Positions 6,179 through 10,591 of a stretch of 10,591 nucleotides of DNA are shown here, one piece after another. The first letter of the stretch is position 1. The number at the start of each line of letters is the position of its first letter. Both the position numbers and the translations under genes were made by a program. Below the pieces are notes generated by a model that made no database searches, was not told the DNA's origin, and was given only the letters and a program-made list of their open reading frames with translations. Origin of the DNA: Actinomycetes bacterium (lineage in GTDB: Bacteria; Actinomycetota; Thermoleophilia; Gaiellales; Gaiellaceae); the NCBI GenBank assembly GCA_025350775.1, contig JANXXF010000193.1:1-10591 (forward strand), written 5' to 3'.

Positions 6179-7897
6179 ATGCCGCTGCCGTTCCACAAGT
6201 ACCTGCCGTACCGCTACGGCGTCGAACTGCCCGACCGCAGCTGGCCGTCGAAGCGCATCGTGCAGGCGCCGATCTGGTGCTCTGTCGACCTGCGCGACGG
6301 CAATCAGGCGCTGATCGACCCGATGGACCCGGCGCGCAAGAAGACGATGTACGACCTCCTGCTGAAGCTCGGCTACAAGGAGATCGAGATCGGCTTCCCG
6401 TCGGCGTCGCAGCCCGACTTCGACTTCGTGCGCATGCTCATCGAGGACGACCTGATCCCCGAGGACGTGACGATCCAGGTGCTGACGCAGGCGCGCGAGG
6501 AGCTCATCGCCCGCACCTGCGAGGCGCTCGTCGGCGCGCCGCGCGCGATCATCCATCTCTACAACTCGACGTCAGAGCTGCAGCGCCGTGTCGTCTTCCG
6601 CGAGGACCGCGCAGGCATCGTCGCCATCGCCGTGCAGGGTGCAAAGTGGTGCCAGCAGTACGCCGAGGCCTACCTCGGCGGCACCGACATCGTCTGGGAG
6701 TACTCGCCCGAGAGCTTCTCGAGCACCGAGCCCGAGTACGCCCTGGAGATCTGCGAGGCCGTCATGGACGTCTGGCAGCCCACGCCGCAACGGAAGCTGA
6801 TCCTCAACCTGCCGGCGACCGTCGAGTACTCAACGCCGAACGTCCACGCCGACGTCATCGAGTGGTTCGGCCGCGCGACCACGCGCCGCGACTGCTTCCT
6901 GCTGTCGCTGCACCCGCACAACGACCGCGGCACTGCGGTGGCCGCCGCCGAGCTCGGCCTGCTGGCCGGCGCCGACCGCGTCGAGGGCGCCCTGTTCGGC
7001 AACGGCGAGCGCACCGGCAACGTCGACCTCGTGACGCTCGCGCTGAATCTCTACAGCCAGGGCGTCGATCCCGGCATCGACCTGACCGACATCGACGAGG
7101 CCCGCCGCGTCGTGGAGTACTGCAACCAGCTGCCCGTTCACATCCGCCATCCGTACGTCGGCGAGCTCGTCTACACCGCGTTTTCGGGGTCGCACCAGGA
7201 TGCGATCAAAAAGGGCATGGAGGCGATCGAGGCGGGCACGGCCGAGACGTGGGAGGTGCCGTACCTGCCGATCGACCCGGCCGACCTCGGTCGCACCTAC
7301 GAGGCGATCATCCGCGTCAACAGCCAGTCGGGCAAGGGCGGCACCGCGTACGTGATGAAGGCCGACCACGGCCTCGACCTACCGCGCCGCACCCAGATCG
7401 AGTTTTCCCGCGTCGTGCAGGAGATCGCCGAGGCAACCGGCGGCGAGGTCACGCCCGAGCAGATCTGGCAGGCGTTCCAGGACGAGTACCTGCGGCCCGA
7501 CCGGCCGCTCTCGGTGCTCTCGCACCACAGCGACGAGGACGAGTCGGCGCACGAGGCGCTCCAGGTGAAGGTGCTGCTGGAAGGAGAGCCGCACGTCCTG
7601 CGCGGCGCCGGCAACGGCCCGATCAGCGCGTTCACGAACGCGCTCGCGGCGCTGGGCCTCGAGGTGCGCGTGCTCGACTACGTCTCGCAGGCGGTCAGCT
7701 CGGGTGCCGACGCGTCGGCGGCCACCTACATCGAGGCCGCGATCGGCGACCGCATCCTGTGGGGCGTCGGCCTGCACCCGAGCACCGCGACGTCGAACCT
7801 GCGCGCCGTCGCCAGCGCGGTCAACCGTGCTGCCCGGCTCGATCCCGAGCTCGCTGCCCGCGCGCTGGCAGCAGCCCGCGCCGGCGCGCTCGGCTAG
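6179..7897 (+). CDS. leuA: 2-isopropylmalate synthase
   Basis: Condenses acetyl-CoA with 2-ketoisovalerate to 2-isopropylmalate, the first committed step of leucine biosynthesis, in the cytoplasm. The 572 residues match the long LeuA form typical of actinobacteria. Visible features are N-terminal PFHKYLPYRYGVELPDRSWP, the catalytic DLRDGNQ (37-43) that opens the TIM barrel, the metal-binding LHPHNDRGTA with H245/H247, NGERTGN (275-281), and a C-terminal leucine-sensing regulatory domain from about 455 on (HEALQVKV..., GAGNGPISAFTNAL, GVGLHPSTATSNLRAVASAVNR). ATG at 6179 starts at the conserved N-terminus; the frame stays open far upstream, but that stretch is antisense to monooxygenase C. It is divergent from the monooxygenase operon and monocistronic here. 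Leucine feedback inhibition is known for the family. Confidence 0.96.
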   Translation: MPLPFHKYLPYRYGVELPDRSWPSKRIVQAPIWCSVDLRDGNQALIDPMDPARKKTMYDLLLKLGYKEIEIGFPSASQPDFDFVRMLIEDDLIPEDVTIQVLTQAREELIARTCEALVGAPRAIIHLYNSTSELQRRVVFREDRAGIVAIAVQGAKWCQQYAEAYLGGTDIVWEYSPESFSSTEPEYALEICEAVMDVWQPTPQRKLILNLPATVEYSTPNVHADVIEWFGRATTRRDCFLLSLHPHNDRGTAVAAAELGLLAGADRVEGALFGNGERTGNVDLVTLALNLYSQGVDPGIDLTDIDEARRVVEYCNQLPVHIRHPYVGELVYTAFSGSHQDAIKKGMEAIEAGTAETWEVPYLPIDPADLGRTYEAIIRVNSQSGKGGTAYVMKADHGLDLPRRTQIEFSRVVQEIAEATGGEVTPEQIWQAFQDEYLRPDRPLSVLSHHSDEDESAHEALQVKVLLEGEPHVLRGAGNGPISAFTNALAALGLEVRVLDYVSQAVSSGADASAATYIEAAIGDRILWGVGLHPSTATSNLRAVASAVNRAARLDPELAARALAAARAGALG

Positions 7898-7960
7898 ACC
7901 GACCCGCCGGCAGCCTGCGTGATCTGACCGAGCGGCGCCGACCGCGGGCGGAGCGTCCCC

Positions 7961-7989
7961 TTGATCGACGCGGTGATCTAGCGTATACA
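7961..7989 (+). promoter_or_regulatory. Sigma70-like promoter of the substrate-binding protein gene
   Basis: TTGATC (7961-7966), a 17-nt spacer and TATACA (7984-7989) form a well-spaced promoter in the 173-bp gap after leuA. Transcription should start near 7996, giving a leader of about 75 nt. The -10 is part of the palindrome GTATAC. No convincing leuA terminator is seen in this gap. Confidence 0.65.
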
Positions 7990-8060
7990 GCGCACTGGAC
8001 CCGCCCGAACGGTCGGACGGTGTCTGCACGTCAACCCCGCTTCACCCGCCCCCGAGACTG

Positions 8061-8066
8061 AAGGGA
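8061..8066 (+). promoter_or_regulatory. RBS of the substrate-binding protein gene
   Basis: AAGGGA lies 4 nt before the ATG at 8071 and 7 nt before a second in-frame ATG at 8074. The second has the more usual spacing, so the true start may be one codon later. Confidence 0.5.
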
Positions 8067-8070
8067 TTCG

Positions 8071-9798
8071 ATGATGGAAAGCTTGCTCGGGAGAGGCCGG
8101 ATCCGGCTTCTCACGCTGGTCTCGCTCGCACTGGCCGCGATCGCGATCGCCGCCGTTGCGGCCGGTGGCGCCGTCGCGTCGCCGCGTGCGAACGACCGCG
8201 CCCTCAAGGACTCGATCGTCGCGCTCGAGGAGGACGTGCCGCCTGCGCTCGACATGGACGGCGCCAATGCTGCGCATCCGCAGACCCAGGAAGTCCTCGA
8301 CAACATCATGGAACCGCTCGTCACATACCCGACGACGCTCAAGAACGGGATCCTCGTCCCGAACTACGCCACCCCGAAGTTCGCACCGCGGCTCGCCACT
8401 AGCTACTCCAAGAACGGACTCGTCTGGACGTTCAAGCTGCGCAAGGGCGTCAAGTCGTGCGCCGGCAACACCTTCAGCGCCGACGACGTGATCTATACGT
8501 TCCAGCGGGCAAAGTCCGTGTCTGGCGCGTCGCCCGTTTCCTGGTTCCTCAGCAACGTCGGGGGCCTGATCGGCCTCGAGCCGCTGACGAGCAAGGATCC
8601 GGCTGCCAAGCTGCTGAAGGGCGAGGTCGTCAAGGTCGACGACTACACCGTCAAGTTCACGCAGTTCGCGCCGTCGGAGCTGTTCCCGCGCGTGCTCTCG
8701 ATCTTCGCGCTGTACATCTTCGACTCCAAGGAGGTCAAGGCGCACGCGACCACCGCCGACCCGTGGTCACACAAGTTCGTCGACACGCAGAACTCGCCGG
8801 GCTTCGGGCCGTACTGCCTGAAGAGCTGGACGAAGGGCTCGGAGGTCGTGCTCAGCGCCAACCCCGCCTACTACCTGGGCGCGGCGACGATCAAGACCGT
8901 GACGATCCGCAAGGTACCGACCAGCGCCAACCGGGTCGCCGCCATCAAGGCGGGCTCGGCCGATGTGATGTTCCCGGTCACGCCGGTCGTCTACGAGGAC
9001 CTGCTGAAGACCCCGAACGTGCAGGTCCTGGGCTGGCAGAACAACAACACGCTCTCACTCGGGATGAACTACAAGACCGCCCCTTGGGACGGCCCGAACT
9101 CGAAGTTCCTGCGCCAGGCCGTCGCGTTCGCGCTGCCGTACAACGACATCGTCCAGCAGGACTACAAGGGCCAGGCGCGGCAGTGGTTCGGCCTCGTCCA
9201 GTCGATCTACAACGCCTATGTGCCGGTCAAGACCTACAGCACGAACCTGGCGAAGGCCAAGGCGCTGATGGTCAAGGCCGGCTATCCGGGCGGCAAGGGT
9301 CTGGAGAAGTTCGGCGCCGGCCTGACGATGTACTACACCGCCGAGCGATCGTCGGTGCTGGAGCCGGTGGCCAACCGGATCCGCACCGCGCTCGCCGCGA
9401 TCGGCATCCCGATCACGCTGAGCCCGATCTCGATCGCCGAGATGGCGAGCCGCGAGCTCACGAAGTACGACCTGCCGATGTGGATCCGCGACCAGCTGCA
9501 GCCGATCGGCACAGACGCCGCCTACGCGCTACTGCTGTTTTACGTGTCCAAGAAGAGCGGTGGCCTGATCCCGTCGTCGAACGAGGAGTTCGCGAAGGTC
9601 GACGCCGACTACGCCGCCTCGCAGAAGCTGACCGGCGCAGCCCGCGACAAGGTGCTCGCCGACGCCCAGCGCTACCTGATGGATCAGCTGCCGATGGTGC
9701 CGATCCTCGAGTACCCGACCTGGGTGGCCGTCCGCAAGGGCGTCGGCCCGCTCGAAGGCCGGCCGAACAACACGGTGACCTACTGGAACTTCAAGTAG
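8071..9798 (+). CDS. ABC transporter family 5 substrate-binding protein (peptide/nickel/opine type), secreted
   Basis: A 575-residue extracytoplasmic solute receptor that would deliver its ligand to an ABC importer. The basic N-terminus, the hydrophobic run LLTLVSLALAAIAIAAVAA (13-31) and an A-V-A/S site at 34-37 form a Sec signal peptide of signal-peptidase-I type; there is no lipobox Cys. Family 5 landmarks are FAPRLATSYSKNGLVWTF (104-121), LRKGVKSC.GNTFSADDVIYTF (123-144), GFGPYCLKSW (244-253), LSANPAYYLGA (261-271), ADVMFPV (297-303) and C-terminal DQLPMVPILEYPTWVAVR (538-555). The mature protein has exactly two Cys (130 and 249), possibly a disulfide. It has its own promoter and RBS. No permease or ATPase genes are adjacent, which is unusual; they must be elsewhere. 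The ligand is not predictable from sequence alone. Confidence 0.92.
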   Translation: MMESLLGRGRIRLLTLVSLALAAIAIAAVAAGGAVASPRANDRALKDSIVALEEDVPPALDMDGANAAHPQTQEVLDNIMEPLVTYPTTLKNGILVPNYATPKFAPRLATSYSKNGLVWTFKLRKGVKSCAGNTFSADDVIYTFQRAKSVSGASPVSWFLSNVGGLIGLEPLTSKDPAAKLLKGEVVKVDDYTVKFTQFAPSELFPRVLSIFALYIFDSKEVKAHATTADPWSHKFVDTQNSPGFGPYCLKSWTKGSEVVLSANPAYYLGAATIKTVTIRKVPTSANRVAAIKAGSADVMFPVTPVVYEDLLKTPNVQVLGWQNNNTLSLGMNYKTAPWDGPNSKFLRQAVAFALPYNDIVQQDYKGQARQWFGLVQSIYNAYVPVKTYSTNLAKAKALMVKAGYPGGKGLEKFGAGLTMYYTAERSSVLEPVANRIRTALAAIGIPITLSPISIAEMASRELTKYDLPMWIRDQLQPIGTDAAYALLLFYVSKKSGGLIPSSNEEFAKVDADYAASQKLTGAARDKVLADAQRYLMDQLPMVPILEYPTWVAVRKGVGPLEGRPNNTVTYWNFK

Positions 9799-9814
9799 CG
9801 AGCTGAGACGCGAC

Positions 9815-9861
9815 AGGGGCCGCGCCGCCCAGGCTCTCCGGAGCCGGACGGCGCGGCCCCT
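9815..9861. terminator. Strong GC-rich hairpin, likely bidirectional terminator
   Basis: AGGGGCCGCGCCG (9815-9827) and CGGCGCGGCCCCT (9849-9861) form a perfect 13-bp stem. Inside it GGCTC (9832-9836) and GAGCC (9841-9845) form a second 5-bp stem with a TCCG loop. It lies between two convergent genes, 16 nt after the plus-strand stop and 26 nt after the minus-strand stop. No U-tract follows on either strand, as is common for terminators in GC-rich actinobacteria. Confidence 0.8.
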
Positions 9862-9887
9862 GCCCGTTCACCGGCAGGAGCGGTCGG

Positions 9888-10591
9888 TTACGGCCGCGGC
9901 GCCCGCTGCGGCAGCCACGGATGGCTCTTCTCGTAGATCCGCGCGAAGCGCAGCACATCGGCATCGCCGAACGTCTTGCCCACCACCATCACCCCGACCG
10001 GCAGGCCGTCGGCCTCGGCGGCCGGCATCGACAGCGCCGGGTGGCCGCTGGCGTTGATCGGCGCGGTATTGCTGAGGGCGCCCCAGCCGCGCAGCACCAT
10101 CTCCGAGATCGGAGCGTCGGGCTTCGCCTTGTGCGCGTAGTGCGTCGCCGTCGGCATGACCAGGAAGTCGCACAGCTCGAGGGCCGCGTCGTACTCGGCG
10201 ACGTGCGCCGGCCGCAGGTTCATCGCCTTCGCGTAGTGGGCGCCGAAGTCGTGCTCCTTGAGGTACTCGCCGATCATCGAGGTCAGCTTGAGCGTCGGCG
10301 GCAGGTGGTCGCCGTGCGAGCGCAGGCCCTTGCCAAGAGCGACAGCAAGCTCGGGCGACTGGCGCGCGCCGCGGGCGTGGTAGTAGACGCCGTTATCACG
10401 CAGGAGCTGCGTGTTGCCCATCATCAGCGCCATGAACATCATCGACGTGCCGGTGAGGTGGGTCGGCACCGACACCTCCTTGACGGTCGCCCCGAGCGCC
10501 CGCATCCGCTCGACGGCCTCCATCACCGCATCCTGCGTCTCGCGCGTGCCCTCGGGCGCGTCGGGCAGGTCGGCCCAGACGAAGCCCTCCT
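9888..10591 (-). CDS. Amidase signature family enzyme, C-terminal part
   Basis: The last 233 residues of an amidase-signature hydrolase; the 5' half, including the Lys-Ser-Ser triad and the Gly/Ser-rich signature, lies beyond the window. The family cleaves carboxamides or, as GatA, transamidates Glu-tRNA. Supporting segments are an opening AVERMRALGATVKEVSVP (typical of the strand joining the two lobes), YDALELCDFLVMPTATHYAHK-like stretch with MPTA near the middle, and the classic ending SNTAPINASGHPALSMPAAEADGLPVGVMVVGKTFGDADVLRFA. The reading frame is open to the window edge with family-like sequence, so the GTG at 10526 is not the start. The GatA role is unlikely given no gatB/gatC nearby and divergent tail; an aliphatic or aryl amidase is more likely. 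It converges on the substrate-binding protein gene. Confidence 0.9.
   Translation of the reverse strand, partial: EGFVWADLPDAPEGTRETQDAVMEAVERMRALGATVKEVSVPTHLTGTSMMFMALMMGNTQLLRDNGVYYHARGARQSPELAVALGKGLRSHGDHLPPTLKLTSMIGEYLKEHDFGAHYAKAMNLRPAHVAEYDAALELCDFLVMPTATHYAHKAKPDAPISEMVLRGWGALSNTAPINASGHPALSMPAAEADGLPVGVMVVGKTFGDADVLRFARIYEKSHPWLPQRAPRP

Noticed and set aside
7898..7960. leuA terminator
   Set aside because: Only short palindromes such as CGGCGCCG are present; no extended stem was found.
6064..9806. Open frames at 6064-8061 and 8457-9806 on the plus strand
   Set aside because: They are out-of-frame shadows of leuA and the substrate-binding protein gene, with Arg/Pro-rich translations.
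10524..10526. GTG at 10526 as the amidase start
   Set aside because: The frame continues to the window edge with amidase-like sequence, so the gene is simply cut by the window.
1..10591. tRNA, rRNA, CRISPR array, insertion sequence or phage genes
   Set aside because: None was seen on either strand; the only repeats are paralogous genes and short dyads.

Overview
The window is GC-rich (roughly two thirds G+C), tightly packed and free of mobile elements. Codon use, GTG/TTG starts and the actinobacterial form of LeuA suggest an Actinomycetota chromosome, possibly Thermoleophilia-like. The lineage is inference; no rRNA or marker gene proves it.

Layout. (1) Positions 1-668, minus strand: a sigma70-like promoter drives an unrecognised ~85-residue protein, translationally coupled (GTGA overlap) to an enoyl-CoA hydratase/isomerase that runs off the left edge. 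(2) Positions 752-6114, minus strand: a five-gene operon in the order monooxygenase C (4829-6076), alpha/beta-fold protein (4019-4819), monooxygenase B (2796-4022), monooxygenase A (1570-2784), alpha/beta-fold protein (752-1555). The three monooxygenases are paralogues with the acyl-CoA dehydrogenase fold and the signature of the DszC/SfnB flavin-dependent oxygenases. The two alpha/beta-fold proteins are also paralogues, and hand alignment places Ala where the nucleophile should be and GGTGTY where the catalytic His should be. Junctions are 9 nt, -4 nt, 11 nt and 14 nt. (3) 6077-6178: a 102-bp divergent promoter region. (4) 6179-7897, plus strand: 2-isopropylmalate synthase leuA, apparently leaderless. 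(5) 7898-8070: spacer with a clear promoter and an RBS. (6) 8071-9798, plus strand: secreted family 5 (peptide/nickel/opine type) ABC substrate-binding protein. (7) 9815-9861: a strong GC-rich hairpin, probably a bidirectional terminator. (8) 9888-10591, minus strand: C-terminal part of an amidase-signature enzyme, 5' end outside the window.

How the genes may work together. The monooxygenase/alpha-beta-fold operon looks like an uncharacterised oxidative catabolic or sulfur/nitrogen-scavenging pathway. Reduced-flavin oxygenases would attack a heteroatom or ring carbon of an organic substrate, and the alpha/beta-fold proteins would act as partners or perform an unusual non-hydrolytic step. A substrate-binding protein, an amidase and an enoyl-CoA hydratase nearby would fit uptake, amide cleavage and beta-oxidation of products, but they lie in separate transcription units and the link is inference. 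No flavin reductase, which such oxygenases need, is visible here. The most notable feature is the tandem, alternating pair of apparently triad-less alpha/beta-hydrolase-fold proteins with shared novel motifs.
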